A DNA stretch of 64,000 nucleotides, taken from positions 8,833,501-8,897,500 of the forward strand of contig NZ_CP121695.1 in the NCBI RefSeq assembly GCF_029761915.1. Direction: 5' to 3'. This document shows, in pieces, positions 33,226 to 42,721 of this stretch. Within the stretch, counting starts at the first letter, position 1; each line of letters opens with the position of its first letter. The DNA is from Bradyrhizobium sp. CB1650. GTDB taxonomy: Bacteria; Pseudomonadota; Alphaproteobacteria; Rhizobiales; Xanthobacteraceae. The notes under the pieces are model-generated. The model saw only the letters and a program-made list of their open reading frames with translations. It did not search any database and was not told the DNA's origin. The translations under genes were made by a program, and so were the position numbers.

Positions 33226-34077
33226 GGCGCAAGCTTCGCCTGCACCGTCGGCGAGGATCTGAAGGCGAAGAATTTTCCGCTGATCCATGTGGTCGGCATG
33301 GCATCTAGCCGCGCGCCGCGACTGATCGACATCGGCTGGGGCGATCCCGCCCATCCCAAGGTGACGCTGGTCGGCAAGGGCGTCTGCTTCGACACCGGCG
33401 GGCTCGACCTGAAGCCGTCGAGCGGCATGCTGATCATGAAGAAGGACATGGGTGGCGCCGCCAACGTGCTGGCGCTCGCGCGCATGGTGATGGACGCGAA
33501 GCTCAAGGTCCGGCTCCGCGTCCTGATCCCGGCCGTGGAGAATGCGGTCTCCGGCAACGCCTTCCGTCCGCTCGACATCTTCCCCTCGCGCAAGGGCATC
33601 ACGGTCGAGATCGGCAACACCGATGCGGAAGGGCGCCTGGTGCTCGCCGACGCGCTGGCGCTGGCCGATGAGGAGGCGCCGGATCTCTTGATCGATCTGG
33701 GCACGCTGACCGGTGCGGCACGCGTCGCGCTCGGGCCGGATCTTCCGCCCTTCTACACCGATGACGAGGCGCTTGCGGCCGACGTCGCGCGCTGTGCGGT
33801 GAAGGAGAACGATCCGTTGTGGCGCATGCCGCTGTGGCCGGCATACGATGCATGGCTGGACTCCAAGACAGCCACCATCACCAACGCACCGTCGGGCAGC
33901 TTTGCCGGCTCGATCACCTGCGCGCTGTTCCTGCAGCGCTTCGTCGAGCGTGCCAGGAGTTGGCTGCATGTCGACATCTACGGCTGGACGCCATCGGCCA
34001 AGCCGGCGCGCCCCGAAGGCGGCGAATGCCAGGCCGCCCGTGCCCTCTACACATTGCTGAGCGAGCGCTATGCATGA
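32701..34077 (+). CDS. Leucyl aminopeptidase family protein (M17)
   Basis: A 458-aa cytosolic two-metal aminopeptidase. The N-terminal domain (1-~160) is the family's variable part; the catalytic domain carries VGKGVCFDTGGLDLKPSSGM (metal Lys and Asp) and the signature NTDAEGRLVLADAL, with LIDLGTLTGAARVALG further on. All ligands are present. It overlaps the next gene (NlpC/P60) by 8 bases, so a joint role in breaking down cell-wall or other peptides is plausible. A truncated second copy of its 5' third lies 11 kb upstream. Confidence 0.93.
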   Translation: MPSVLETSPTAIPITFVAKSNWDAVRETLPPAQRQFATASAFAAKPGAWLALPAADGAIAHILFGLEDHGAKSRDLFRPGALPGLLPPGTYRFANAPHDARLAALAFALGSYRFARYRKADRPDVRLVPPDGVDAAEIDRVADAAMLARDLINTPANDMGPEQLAAAAEELAAEFGASFACTVGEDLKAKNFPLIHVVGMASSRAPRLIDIGWGDPAHPKVTLVGKGVCFDTGGLDLKPSSGMLIMKKDMGGAANVLALARMVMDAKLKVRLRVLIPAVENAVSGNAFRPLDIFPSRKGITVEIGNTDAEGRLVLADALALADEEAPDLLIDLGTLTGAARVALGPDLPPFYTDDEALAADVARCAVKENDPLWRMPLWPAYDAWLDSKTATITNAPSGSFAGSITCALFLQRFVERARSWLHVDIYGWTPSAKPARPEGGECQAARALYTLLSERYA

Positions 34078-34912
34078 TCCGCGGCTGACGCCGGCGCGGA
34101 GCGACCTCGCCGCGAAATATCTCGAAGGCAAGGTCGAGGCGGATCGCTTCGTCACCGGCGAGGAATTCGAGGTGATCGAGGCGATCGCACCGATGCGCGA
34201 ACGCCCGTCGTCGGATGCAATGCAGACGACAGAGGCGCTGCGCGGCGAGCGCGTTACGATCTACGATCGTAACGGCGAAGGCTGGGCCTGGGGCCAGCTT
34301 GCCGGCGACGGCTATGTCGGCTGGCTGCCGGATGCTGGCTTGGCGCGGCCCGGAAGCGCGCCGACGCACCTCGTAAGCGCGCTGCGAACGTTCGCTTTTC
34401 CCGGTCCCTCCATCAAGCTGCCGCCGACGGGCACGCTCGTGCTGGGATCGAGAATTTCGGTGGCGCGCGAGGACGACGGCTTCGCGGTGACGCGTGACGG
34501 GACATATGTGCCGAAGACGCATCTTGCCGCGCTCGATCATCGCGAGCCGGATTTCGTAGGGGTCGCGGAGCGCTTCGTCGGCACGCCTTACCTCTGGGGC
34601 GGCAAGACCAGCCTCGGCATCGACTGCTCCGGCCTCGTGCAGGTTTCGTTGACCGCCGCGGGCATCGGCTGCCCGCGCGACAGCGACATGCAGCAGGCGG
34701 GCCTCGGCCGCGCGCTCGAGCCGCACGAGACCGGCAAGCTGCAACGCGGCGACCTGATCTTCTGGAAAGGCCATGTCGCGATCGTGCGCGACGACAGCAC
34801 CATGGTTCACGCCAATGCGCATCACATGGCGACAGTGATCGAGGCGATGGACCCGGCAATCGCACGGATCAAGCAGGCCGGCAGCGAGATCGTTGCGATC
34901 AAGCGGCTCTGA
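34070..34912 (+). CDS. NlpC/P60-family peptidase with SH3-like domains
   Basis: A 280-aa cysteine peptidase. Residues about 30-145 form SH3b-like beta domains (ERVTIYDRNGEGWAWGQLAG). The NlpC/P60 domain has the catalytic Cys in GIDCSGLVQVSLTAAGI, the His in FWKGHVAIVRDD, and a further polar residue in MVHANAHHMATV. There is no clear signal peptide, so it may act on muropeptides taken into the cell (gamma-D-Glu-diamino-acid cleavage) together with the overlapping aminopeptidase gene, as in peptidoglycan recycling. Confidence 0.9.
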   Translation: MHDPRLTPARSDLAAKYLEGKVEADRFVTGEEFEVIEAIAPMRERPSSDAMQTTEALRGERVTIYDRNGEGWAWGQLAGDGYVGWLPDAGLARPGSAPTHLVSALRTFAFPGPSIKLPPTGTLVLGSRISVAREDDGFAVTRDGTYVPKTHLAALDHREPDFVGVAERFVGTPYLWGGKTSLGIDCSGLVQVSLTAAGIGCPRDSDMQQAGLGRALEPHETGKLQRGDLIFWKGHVAIVRDDSTMVHANAHHMATVIEAMDPAIARIKQAGSEIVAIKRL

Positions 34913-35230
34913 AGCGTCGCACTCATAAATGGGCCGTATCCGCCTTACGCTCGGAATGCGATGTTGAAGCCGATATGGCCGCATGTCGGCTTTGGGACCA
35001 AAACCAGACCTGTCGGAGTGCCCGTCCTTCATCATCTCTTGTTGGCGGCGAGCCGGGCGCGACCGAGAAGGATCAAGAGGACCACGTGGAGGACGATCGC
35101 CCAGAGGCGGACTTGCGCACCGCGATGCGAACGGGCTTAGAATCGTTCCAGCTTAGAAGGATTCTTTTTGGTTGTGAGGCTGCATGCCATTACTTAATGC
35201 CGCCGAATGGGCAAGGGACAGATCGTCAGC
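34913..35230. other. Upstream region of the iron-uptake-like operon
   Basis: The 318 bases contain no gene. The notable element is the tandem Irr/ICE-like box at 35137-35168; an A/T-rich stretch follows it (ATTCTTTTTGGTTGTG). Confidence 0.6.
35137..35168 (+). promoter_or_regulatory. Tandem Irr (ICE) box-like elements
   Basis: CTTAGAATCGTTCCAG and CTTAGAAGGATTCTTTT lie 16 bases apart, both resembling the rhizobial iron control element (two arms like TTTAGAA and TTCTAAA around three bases). The second copy has arms TTAGAA and TTCT. They lie about 65-95 bp before the start of the outer-membrane protein gene of an FTR1 operon, where iron control by Irr is expected. Confidence 0.55.
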
Positions 35231-36118
35231 ATGTGCGAAACAATCCGATGTGCCCGGCATTCCAGCGCGCTGATGTGCGCGTTCATTGCGCTGCTTAGTC
35301 TTGGCGGATTTGCGCGCGCTGACGACGCAACCACATGGGACGCAAGCTCCTGGCGCGATATCGAGACGAAATACATTTTCGGGTTCACCACCGGTTCGGG
35401 TATCGGCATTGAAGGCGAAAAGGAATTCACGACCGACACGATCGGCCGGTTCGGCAAGCGCGATGGACGCTACAGCGCGACCGAGACCAAGTACGAGTTC
35501 GAATTCACCCCGTCTCAATTCGTGCAGATCGAGTTTGGGGTGCTTGGATCGACCCACGACATCCGGAACGTAACCGATCTCGACGACCGTCGCCAGGTGG
35601 CGTTCGGCGGCGGGTTTGGCGAATTCCGCTACCTCGCCATCGAGCGGACGTCGAACAATCCGCTGTCGGTGACGCTGGCATTCGAGCCGACGGTGCGGCT
35701 CGTCGATGAAACAGGCGGCGAGCGGGTTCACAACTATGAATTCGAGACCACGCTCAATGCCGACCTCGAGCTCGTGAGAAACCGGCTGTTTGCTGGGTTC
35801 AACCTGCTATACGAGCCCGAATATACCCACACGTTGCTGGACGAGACCATCCGGGAAACCAAGCTCGGCGGCTCTGCGGCGCTGTCGTTTCGCGTCACGC
35901 CCAATGTCGTGATCGGAGGCGAAGTCTGGTATCTGGCCTTTACCGGCGATGCCGTGATGCTCGGACCGACGCTCTATGTCCGCTTCACACCGAAGATGTT
36001 CATGACCGCGGCCTGGAACACGCAGGTATGGGGTCGCGAAGTAAGAACTCCGTTCTCGCTCAATCTCGCCGAATTCCAGCGACACCGCGCCAGACTCAAA
36101 TTCGCCGTCGAGTTCTGA
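35231..36118 (+). CDS. Outer-membrane beta-barrel-like protein of an iron-uptake operon
   Basis: A 295-aa protein from ATG 35231 (an ATG 24 bases earlier lacks a ribosome site). A signal peptide (SALMCAFIALLSLGGFARAD) precedes alternating amphipathic strands ending in Phe (RHRARLKFAVEF), the usual outer-membrane barrel end. Strand-like segments include DIETKYIFGFTTGSGIGIEG and PNVVIGGEVWYLAF. It lies 26 bp before the cupredoxin gene and probably supplies the outer-membrane step or a sensor for the FTR1 permease. Family not named with certainty. Confidence 0.75.
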   Translation: MCETIRCARHSSALMCAFIALLSLGGFARADDATTWDASSWRDIETKYIFGFTTGSGIGIEGEKEFTTDTIGRFGKRDGRYSATETKYEFEFTPSQFVQIEFGVLGSTHDIRNVTDLDDRRQVAFGGGFGEFRYLAIERTSNNPLSVTLAFEPTVRLVDETGGERVHNYEFETTLNADLELVRNRLFAGFNLLYEPEYTHTLLDETIRETKLGGSAALSFRVTPNVVIGGEVWYLAFTGDAVMLGPTLYVRFTPKMFMTAAWNTQVWGREVRTPFSLNLAEFQRHRARLKFAVEF

Positions 36119-36144
36119 CATCCCTCAAATGCGAAGGCTCAGAG

Positions 36145-36492
36145 ATGTACGTTTTGATCAAGACAAGGAAGCTCGCTCTCGCAGCGCTCTGCACGGCGAT
36201 GCTGCCGCTGTCGACAGCATCGGCCCAGCAGGCGACTGAAATTCAGATCAGCTACTCCAACGGGCAGTTTCAACCGCGCGAGGTACGAGCGCCGGCGGAC
36301 AAGCCGGTCGTGTTCCGGATCAGGAATCTTGACGGCAAGGCGATGGAGCTAGAAAGCACCTCCCTCAGGGTGGAAAAGGTCGTGGCCGCCAAGAGCCAGG
36401 GTGTGATCAACATCCGCGCTCTCAAGGCCGGGCGCTATGAGTTCTATGATGACTTCAACGAGAAAGCGCGTGGCGCCCTGGTCGTCGAATAG
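36145..36492 (+). CDS. Periplasmic cupredoxin-like protein
   Basis: A 115-aa exported protein. The signal peptide runs to about residue 28 (ALAALCTAMLPLSTASA). The rest is a cupredoxin-type beta sandwich: EIQISYSNGQFQPREVRAPA, PVVFRIRNLDGKAMELES, GRYEFYDDFNEKARGALVVE. The Cys and His ligands of classical blue copper proteins are missing; the Met/Glu/Asp pattern (KAMELES, DDFNE) is closer to the cupredoxin partners of FTR1 permeases that handle or oxidise iron. The stop is 11 bp from the FTR1 start. Confidence 0.85.
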   Translation: MYVLIKTRKLALAALCTAMLPLSTASAQQATEIQISYSNGQFQPREVRAPADKPVVFRIRNLDGKAMELESTSLRVEKVVAAKSQGVINIRALKAGRYEFYDDFNEKARGALVVE

Positions 36493-36503
36493 GACGCCCA
36501 CTC

Positions 36504-37334
36504 GTGCTCGCCGCACTCGTCATCGTCTTCCGCGAGGTCTTTGAGGCCGGCCTGATCGTCGGCATCGTGCTCGCGGTCACGCGCGGGGTCGCGCACTGCG
36601 AGCGCTGGGTCGCCGGCGGCGTGCTGGCGGGCGTTGCGGGGGCGTGTCTCGTCGCGGCATTTGCCGGCGGCCTGTCGCAGCTTTTCGAAGGCATGGGCCA
36701 GGAACTGTTCAATGCCTCCGTCCTCGGAGTCGCCGTTGTGATGCTGACCTGGCACAATGTCTGGATGGCGCGCCACGGCCGGGAGATTGCCGTCGAGATG
36801 CGCGCGATCGGCCACGCGGTGGCCGAGGGCAGCAAGCCGCTATTGGCGCTGGCCGTCGTGGTCGGCGTCGCCGTGCTGCGCGAAGGCAGTGAGGTCGCGC
36901 TGTTTCTCTATGGCGTCGCGGCCTCCGACGGCGGTTCGGCCCTGGGTCTGACCATCGGCGGCTGCCTAGGCCTCTTGCTCGGCGCCGCGGTTTGCCTCGT
37001 GACCTATTTGGGCCTGGTGCGGATTCCGCCGCGCGCGCTGTTCGCAACGACGACGGTTCTGATCACCCTCCTCGCGGCGGGTATGGCGGCACAGGCCGTT
37101 GCTTTCCTGGAGCGCGCCAACTGGCTAACGTCGCTCGACACCGTCGTGTGGGACTCAGGCTGGCTGTTGTCCGAAGCCAGCATTCCCGGGCGCGCCTTGC
37201 ACACGCTGATCGGCTATACCGATCAGCCGACGCAAATGCAGCTCTTGGTTTATATTGCCGTTATCACGATAACCATTTGGCTGATGTGGCTGACCGCGCA
37301 GGTGCGCGGCGACCACGCCGTTGCTGCGGGCTAG
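36504..37334 (+). CDS. FTR1-family iron permease
   Basis: A 276-aa high-affinity iron permease with GTG start and AGGA upstream. There are seven helices and two REGxE-type motifs, REVFEAGLIVG in helix 1 and REGSEVALFLYG in helix 4; the first is degenerate (REVFE for REGLE) but keeps both Arg-Glu and the second Glu. It is the last gene of the barrel-cupredoxin-FTR1 operon, functionally like EfeU or FtrC. No peroxidase-type EfeB is present here. Confidence 0.92.
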   Translation: MLAALVIVFREVFEAGLIVGIVLAVTRGVAHCERWVAGGVLAGVAGACLVAAFAGGLSQLFEGMGQELFNASVLGVAVVMLTWHNVWMARHGREIAVEMRAIGHAVAEGSKPLLALAVVVGVAVLREGSEVALFLYGVAASDGGSALGLTIGGCLGLLLGAAVCLVTYLGLVRIPPRALFATTTVLITLLAAGMAAQAVAFLERANWLTSLDTVVWDSGWLLSEASIPGRALHTLIGYTDQPTQMQLLVYIAVITITIWLMWLTAQVRGDHAVAAG

Positions 37335-37458
37335 AGCGGGCCGGCGGCCAGAATTTGGAGACGACGAGATGCACCAGAGCCCGGCTCCGGTATGGTCAGG
37401 ACCGATATCCGTTCGGCCAGCCCGCGCCCTGGTCCCCCCTGAACCCATTGTCCGCCGC

Positions 37459-37893
37459 TTACTCGCAGTCCTGCTCGGCCCTCGTCACCTTCTGCTGCGA
37501 CGGTGCCGGCTCGGCCGCACCGGCCGTCGCCTTCTTCGACTGATCACTGGGCGCGGGGCGGGTCTGCTCGACTGTGCCTGCCGTCCGATCCGGCGACTGC
37601 TCGGAGGGAGCAGGCTTGGTTGCCTTTGATTGCTCGGCAGCGGTGGGCTGGCTCTGCATCTGGCGCTGCGCGTCTTCCGACGACGTTGCGGTATTCTCCG
37701 AGGCCTTGCTCATCGAAGATGTCGGCGGTTGCTGCTTGGAATCGGTTGCTGTGGAACCTGTGGTTTGTCCGGTATAGCCAGGGACATTCCCCGATCCTGC
37801 ATCGCGGTTCATCGTGTTGCAGGGACCGGCATAAACGGAATTGGCGCTGAAGGCGAGCACCGCGCCCAAGATCATAAGCCTGTTAGTGATCAT
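37459..37893 (-). CDS. Secreted low-complexity protein (hypothetical)
   Basis: A 144-aa exported protein with AAGGAGAAGGG just before the ATG. A signal peptide (RLMILGAVLAFSANSVYAG) is followed by an N-terminal conserved bit (PCNTMNRDAGSGNVPGYTGQ). A long Ser/Thr/Gln/Pro/Ala-rich disordered stretch follows, with two related segments (KATKPAPSEQSPDRTAGTVE and TRPAPSDQSKKATAGAAEP). It ends in QDCE. Function unknown; likely periplasmic. Confidence 0.7.
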   Translation of the reverse strand: MITNRLMILGAVLAFSANSVYAGPCNTMNRDAGSGNVPGYTGQTTGSTATDSKQQPPTSSMSKASENTATSSEDAQRQMQSQPTAAEQSKATKPAPSEQSPDRTAGTVEQTRPAPSDQSKKATAGAAEPAPSQQKVTRAEQDCE

Positions 37894-38114
37894 TACCCTT
37901 CTCCTTTGAGCTCTCTGAAGGATTGAACAAAAGTGAAGGGCCTTCCGTTCCGAGCGCGTAAGGACAACACCAGCATTGACGAGCGGCAGAGTTCCCCGAC
38001 TTTGGATCGCACCAAGCGCCGAACGTGCAAGTGCGACTCAGGCTCGATGAAGACATGGCGCCAGCACATGGCCCGGCTGGATGGCGGGCAACGCCTAAAG
38101 ACATTCGTTTCAAC

Positions 38115-38342
38115 TCAAACGGCAGCTCCGGCCAGCAAGAAGGCGCCGCCAAGCGCGACCATCACAAGTCCAGGCCAATTCGATTTGATGCCAAAGCCGC
38201 CACCCGGTCTTTCAGGCTCCAGCGTGTCACGCCCGGAGCGAAGCCATCTTCCACCGCTGAATCGGCCTCGCCAGATTGGCTGAAACGCCATCTGGAGTAC
38301 GCCGCCGAAGACAAGGAGCACACCAAGCCATATGAGGGTCAT
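38115..38342 (-). CDS. Small two-helix membrane protein (hypothetical)
   Basis: A 75-aa protein with AGGAGG five bases before the ATG. Two helices (LIWLGVLLVFGGVLQMAF and LVMVALGGAFLLAGAAV) flank a basic, glycine-rich loop (RGRFSGGRWLRSGRDTLEPE). No family recognised; the ribosome site and layout make it convincing as a gene. Confidence 0.7.
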   Translation of the reverse strand: MTLIWLGVLLVFGGVLQMAFQPIWRGRFSGGRWLRSGRDTLEPERPGGGFGIKSNWPGLVMVALGGAFLLAGAAV

Positions 38343-38719
38343 GCTCGCCTCCTCTACCAGCGAACGCCGAGAGGTTGCCCCGCCGAGAATCGTGGTCCAT
38401 TCACGTCTGCCCGCTGCTCTCGGAATTCGAACGACCTTGAAAACCTCCTGACGCGCCAGCGCACCGCACGTCGGCCGGGTCGCGCTCGCCGAAGCTCAGG
38501 TCAAGCGGTCCACCTGATCCGCGTGCCACCATGCCATGACCCTCCGCCTCGCCCTCCGACGCGACACGTTGGACGGGACGACTTTAGCCCCATCGGGGAC
38601 TCGCGGCCACCGGCAACCGATGTCCGCGATGAGGCCAGCAGGAGGCGCTCGCAGCCAGGGACGCGAACTCACGAACGCCATGAGCGCGCGCCCCGGTTCG
38701 GCCCTAACCCGACATGCGC
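38343..38719. other. Intergenic stretch with no gene seen
   Basis: The 377 bases between the small membrane protein gene and the MBL-fold gene (both minus strand) contain only long frames without ribosome sites or protein-like composition. The MBL gene's terminator and the promoter of the small gene would lie here, but no clear hairpin with T-run was found. Confidence 0.4.
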
Positions 38720-39637
38720 TCAGTAGTCCCAGAAGGCCGGGACCCAGCGAAAGGCGTCGCCGGCGACCGCCACCCGGCCGACGGATGGGAACGGCAGGTG
38801 AGTGGCCACCAGCATCTCGCCGCTCTCCGCCAGCTCCCGCAAAAGACGGACCCGAACCCGCGCGGCCTCCTCGGGGTCGTGTTCGAAACCGTTGTGCCAG
38901 TCGGGTTGCTCGAACCCGACCGCGAATACGGCATCGCCGGCGAACGTCAGCCCGTCGCCGCCGGACGCCAGGCGGACCACGCTGTGTCCGGGCGTGTGGC
39001 CGCCGGTGCGACGGACGACCACCCCCGGCGCCACCTCGTACTTCTCGTCGAACAGCCGCAAATGACTGCGGTACTCGTTCATGAACCGCTTGGCGGCCGA
39101 CCGAAGCGCATCCGGGAATCCCGGCGGCATGGCGGTGTGGGAGAAATCGGGCGACTCCCAGAATTTGACCTCGGCGGTCGCCACGTGGATTCGCAGATCT
39201 GGACGCAGCCTCTCTTTCACGCCGTCGACGAGCAGCCCGCCAACGTGGTCCATGTGCATGTGGGTCAGCACCACGTCGGTCACGGACCCAAGATCGATGC
39301 CGGCGGCCTCCAGTCGCTTGATCGTCTGCCCGGCCCGCGGCAGGTGCAAGTCCGGGTCGAACCCCAGCCCAGCGTCGATGAGTATGGTTTGTCCGCCGCT
39401 TCGTACCAGGACCACGTTCAGCGCCCAGTCGAACGCGTCCGGCGGCAGGAACATATCGTCCAGCCAAGCCGCCCTGGCGGCCGGGTCGGCATTGTGTGCC
39501 AACATCGCGGTTGGGAGCGGCAGCACCCCGTCGCTGACCACCAGCACCTCGATCTCGCCGACCCGCAACGCGTAGCGCGACGGAACCAATTCGTCGGGCC
39601 CCGGTCTACCGGAGTGTGAAGTGTTCTCTAGGCTCAT
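38720..39637 (-). CDS. MBL-fold metallo-hydrolase
   Basis: A 305-aa metallo-beta-lactamase-fold protein with AGGAGA seven bases before its ATG. The zinc-ligand motif is LTHMHMDHVGG (HxHxDH), followed by GGHTPGHS, FAGDAVF and a late THLPF. The N-terminal segment (LRVGEIEVLVVSDGVLPLPT) is typical of the lactonase-like subgroup (AttM/AhlA type quorum-quenching enzymes), but substrate identity cannot be decided from sequence. No signal peptide. Confidence 0.88.
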   Translation of the reverse strand: MSLENTSHSGRPGPDELVPSRYALRVGEIEVLVVSDGVLPLPTAMLAHNADPAARAAWLDDMFLPPDAFDWALNVVLVRSGGQTILIDAGLGFDPDLHLPRAGQTIKRLEAAGIDLGSVTDVVLTHMHMDHVGGLLVDGVKERLRPDLRIHVATAEVKFWESPDFSHTAMPPGFPDALRSAAKRFMNEYRSHLRLFDEKYEVAPGVVVRRTGGHTPGHSVVRLASGGDGLTFAGDAVFAVGFEQPDWHNGFEHDPEEAARVRVRLLRELAESGEMLVATHLPFPSVGRVAVAGDAFRWVPAFWDY

Positions 39638-39901
39638 GTTTGTCTCCTGCTGACCGCCGCCTTACACACGGCATCGACGTCGACGACGCTACGTTGGAGC
39701 GTGTGTGCGGTCGATTGGATCGAGGGAGAGGGCGAGCCATACCACAGTATAGGTCCCGTCATTCAGGTCGCGGCGCCACTTTGAGACCCTCACGACAATA
39801 CCGCGTCGGCGCCCCCCGCTCGTTTCCGCTCGCGTGTCGACACTACCGCCTTCGCTCTTCGAGCTTCGGCCGGACAAGTCGCGCGCACCGGAATGACGGG
39901 G

Positions 39902-41539
39902 CTACGTCGCCACCGAACCGTTCCCGGCCGTCTCCAGCCGGAACGCGGCCGCAAACAGGGCGCGCGTGTAGTCCGTCTTCGGAGTCTTGAACAGCTCGGC
40001 GGCCTGGCCTTCCTCGACCACCTTGCCGCCGCGCATCACGATGAGATGGCTCGCGAGCGAGGCGACCACGCGCAAATCGTGCGAGATGAACATGTAGGTG
40101 AGGTCGCGCTTGCGCTGAAGCTCGCGCAGAAGATCGACCATCTGCGCCTGGAACAGCATGTCGAGCGCGCTGGTCGGCTCGTCCAGCACGACGAAATCGG
40201 GCTCGAGCACGATCGCACGGGCGATGCTGATGCGCTGACGCTGGCCGCCGGAGAATTCGTGCGGATAGCGGAAGCGCGTCTCCGGATTGAGCCCGACATC
40301 CTCCAGCGCCTTGACGACGCGGGCCTCGCGCTCCTCGCGCGACAGCTTTGGCTGATGCACCGACAGCCCTTCGCCGATGATGTCGGCGATCGACATGCGC
40401 GGGCTGAGCGAACCGAACGGATCCTGGAATACGATCTGCATGTCGCGCCGGAAGGGACGCATCTCCTTGAAGCGGAGGCCCTGGATGTCGTTTCCCAGGA
40501 AAACGATGCGCCCGTTCGAGGAAATCAGCCGCAATAGCGCCAGCCCCAGCGTGGTCTTGCCGGAGCCGGACTCGCCGACGACGCCGAGCGTCTCGCCCTT
40601 GCGCACGGCGACGCTGACGCCGTCGACCGCCTTGATGTGGCCGACCGTCTTGCGCATCAGCCCGCGCTTGATCGGAAACCAGACCTTGATCTCGTTGGCC
40701 GACATCACCACCGGCGCGCCCGGCTGCGGCGGCGCCGGATCGGGCTTCGGCTCCGCGGCCAGGAGGTCGCGCGTATAGGGATGTTTCGGGCTCTTGAAGA
40801 CCTGCTCGACCGGTCCCTGCTCGACGATCTTGCCGCTGTTCATCACGCAGACGTGGTCGGCGATGCGGCGCACGATGCCGAGATCGTGGGTGATGAAGAG
40901 CAGGCTCATGCCGAGCCGGGCGCGGATCTCGGCGAGCAGTCCCAGGATCTGCGCCTGCACGGTGACGTCGAGCGCCGTGGTCGGCTCGTCCGCGATCAGA
41001 AGATCCGGCTCGTTGGCGAGCGCCATCGCGATCATCACGCGCTGGCGCTGGCCGCCGGAGAGCTGATGCGGATAGCTCTTGAGCCGCGTCTCTGGCTCGG
41101 GGATGCCGACCTGCGTCAGCAACTCCAGTGTCCGGCGGCGCGCCTCTGCATTGCTGGTCGGATTGTGGAGCTGGATGATCTCGCCGATCTGCGCCTCGAT
41201 CGTGTGCAGCGGGTTGAGCGAGGTCATCGGCTCCTGGAAGATGATGGAGATGTCGCTGCCGCGGATCTCCCGCATCTGCTGCTCGGACTGGTCGATCAGC
41301 TCGCGCCCCTTGAAACGGATACTGCCCGACGGATGCGAGGCGTTCGGATACGGCAAGAGCTTGAGGATCGAGAGCGCGCTGACCGATTTGCCGGATCCGG
41401 ACTCGCCGACCAGCGCCACGCATTCGCCGCGCTTGATCTGGAACGAGACCTTGTCGACCGCAAGCGTGGTGGCGCCGCCCTGATGGAAGGCCACCGAGAG
41501 GTCGCGCACGGCAAGCAGGGGCTGGTTGATCGCGTCCAT
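39902..41539 (-). CDS. yejF: Peptide ABC importer, double ATP-binding protein (YejF-like)
   Basis: A 545-aa protein with two ABC domains in one chain. Domain 1 has [27 protein letters not shown] and [11 protein letters not shown]; domain 2 has [29 protein letters not shown] and [10 protein letters not shown]. Both are complete, so both sites should hydrolyse ATP. It is the last gene of the five-gene operon (two binding proteins, yejB, yejE, yejF) and starts 3 bp after yejE. Yej-type importers take up oligopeptides, including some microcin-type antibiotics. Confidence 0.93.
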   Translation of the reverse strand: MDAINQPLLAVRDLSVAFHQGGATTLAVDKVSFQIKRGECVALVGESGSGKSVSALSILKLLPYPNASHPSGSIRFKGRELIDQSEQQMREIRGSDISIIFQEPMTSLNPLHTIEAQIGEIIQLHNPTSNAEARRRTLELLTQVGIPEPETRLKSYPHQLSGGQRQRVMIAMALANEPDLLIADEPTTALDVTVQAQILGLLAEIRARLGMSLLFITHDLGIVRRIADHVCVMNSGKIVEQGPVEQVFKSPKHPYTRDLLAAEPKPDPAPPQPGAPVVMSANEIKVWFPIKRGLMRKTVGHIKAVDGVSVAVRKGETLGVVGESGSGKTTLGLALLRLISSNGRIVFLGNDIQGLRFKEMRPFRRDMQIVFQDPFGSLSPRMSIADIIGEGLSVHQPKLSREEREARVVKALEDVGLNPETRFRYPHEFSGGQRQRISIARAIVLEPDFVVLDEPTSALDMLFQAQMVDLLRELQRKRDLTYMFISHDLRVVASLASHLIVMRGGKVVEEGQAAELFKTPKTDYTRALFAAAFRLETAGNGSVAT

Positions 41540-41542
41540 GGT

Positions 41543-42721
41543 CTACCTGAACGTCTTGCGCGGATCGAAGGCGTCGCGCACGGCTTCGCCGATGAAGATC
41601 AAGAGCGACAGCATGATCGCGACCGAGAAGAAGCCGGTGAAGCCGAGCCACGGCGCCTGCACGTTCGACTTGCCCTGCGACAAGAGCTCGCCGAGCGAGG
41701 GTGAACCGGGCGGCAGGCCGAAGCCGAGGAAGTCCAGCGCCGTCAGCGTCATCACCGAGGACGAGACGATGAACGGCAGGAACGTCATGGTCGCCACCAT
41801 CGCGTTCGGCAGCAAATGCCGGAACATGATCACCGCATTCGACACGCCGAGCGCGCGCGCGGCCTGGATGTATTCGAAATTGCGCCCGCGCAGGAACTCC
41901 GCGCGCACGAGGCCGACCAGCGACACCCAGGAGAACAGCAAGAGGATACCGAGCAGCACGAAGAAGCCCGGCACCAGCACCGAGGACAGGATCAGGAGCA
42001 GATAGAGTGAGGGAATCGCGGTCCAGATCTCGATGAAGCGCTGGAAGGTGAGATCGATCCAGCCGCCGAAATAGCCCTGGATGCCGCCGGCCGCGACACC
42101 GATGATCGACGATACGATGGTGAGACACAGGCCGAACAGGACCGAGATGCGGAAGCCGTAGATCAGCCGCGCCACCACGTCGCGGCCCTGATCGTCGGTG
42201 CCGAGCCAGTTGTATTCGAGGTCGCGGCAGCTCTTCAGGCCCTTCTTCTCGACGACCGGCTGACACTGTTTCTCAGTGAGCATCCAGGTCGGCGGCGACG
42301 GCGCAGGTGTCGGCAGGTCGAGATTGTGGGTGTCGTAGGAATAGCGGATCAGCGGCCAGACGATGGTGCCGCCTTTGTCCTTGATCAGCTTCTGCAAATA
42401 GGGATCGCGGTAGTCCGCCGCAGTCTCGAAATCGCCGCCGAAGGTGGTCTCAGAATAGGTGACGAAAGCCGGCCAGTAGAGATGGCCGTCATATTTGATC
42501 AGGAACGGCCGGTCGTTAGCGATCAGCTCGGCGAACAGCGACACCACGAACAGGACCATGAAGATCCAGAACGACCAGTAGCCGCGCCGGTTCGCCTTGA
42601 AATTCTGCCAACGCCGCTTGTTGAGCGGCGACGGCGCGAACGACTTGCGCGTGATCGGCACGGCCTCGCCGAGCGGCGTCCTCGCGGTGGTCTCGATCGG
42701 GGTTGGTGCGGTCAGCGTCAT
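41543..42721 (-). CDS. yejE: Peptide ABC importer permease YejE
   Basis: A 392-aa permease whose ATG overlaps the yejB stop (TGATG). It has an N-terminal helix (YWSFWIFMVLFVVSLFAELI) and a long periplasmic loop (about 65-190) with three-Cys content (KQCQPVVEKKGLKSC). A BPD-transport domain follows with the EAA-like loop AARALGVSNAVIMFRHLLPN. The periplasmic insertion is typical of YejE as opposed to ordinary DppC. Confidence 0.93.
   Translation of the reverse strand: MTLTAPTPIETTARTPLGEAVPITRKSFAPSPLNKRRWQNFKANRRGYWSFWIFMVLFVVSLFAELIANDRPFLIKYDGHLYWPAFVTYSETTFGGDFETAADYRDPYLQKLIKDKGGTIVWPLIRYSYDTHNLDLPTPAPSPPTWMLTEKQCQPVVEKKGLKSCRDLEYNWLGTDDQGRDVVARLIYGFRISVLFGLCLTIVSSIIGVAAGGIQGYFGGWIDLTFQRFIEIWTAIPSLYLLLILSSVLVPGFFVLLGILLLFSWVSLVGLVRAEFLRGRNFEYIQAARALGVSNAVIMFRHLLPNAMVATMTFLPFIVSSSVMTLTALDFLGFGLPPGSPSLGELLSQGKSNVQAPWLGFTGFFSVAIMLSLLIFIGEAVRDAFDPRKTFR

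Noticed and set aside
38025..38726. A 233-codon plus-strand frame over the small membrane protein region
   Set aside because: Arg/Pro/Ser-rich shadow composition; the minus-strand 75-aa gene has a far better ribosome site.
39843..42266. An 807-codon minus-strand frame over yejF and yejE
   Set aside because: It is a shifted reading of the same strand; the real yejF and yejE frames carry ABC and permease motifs.
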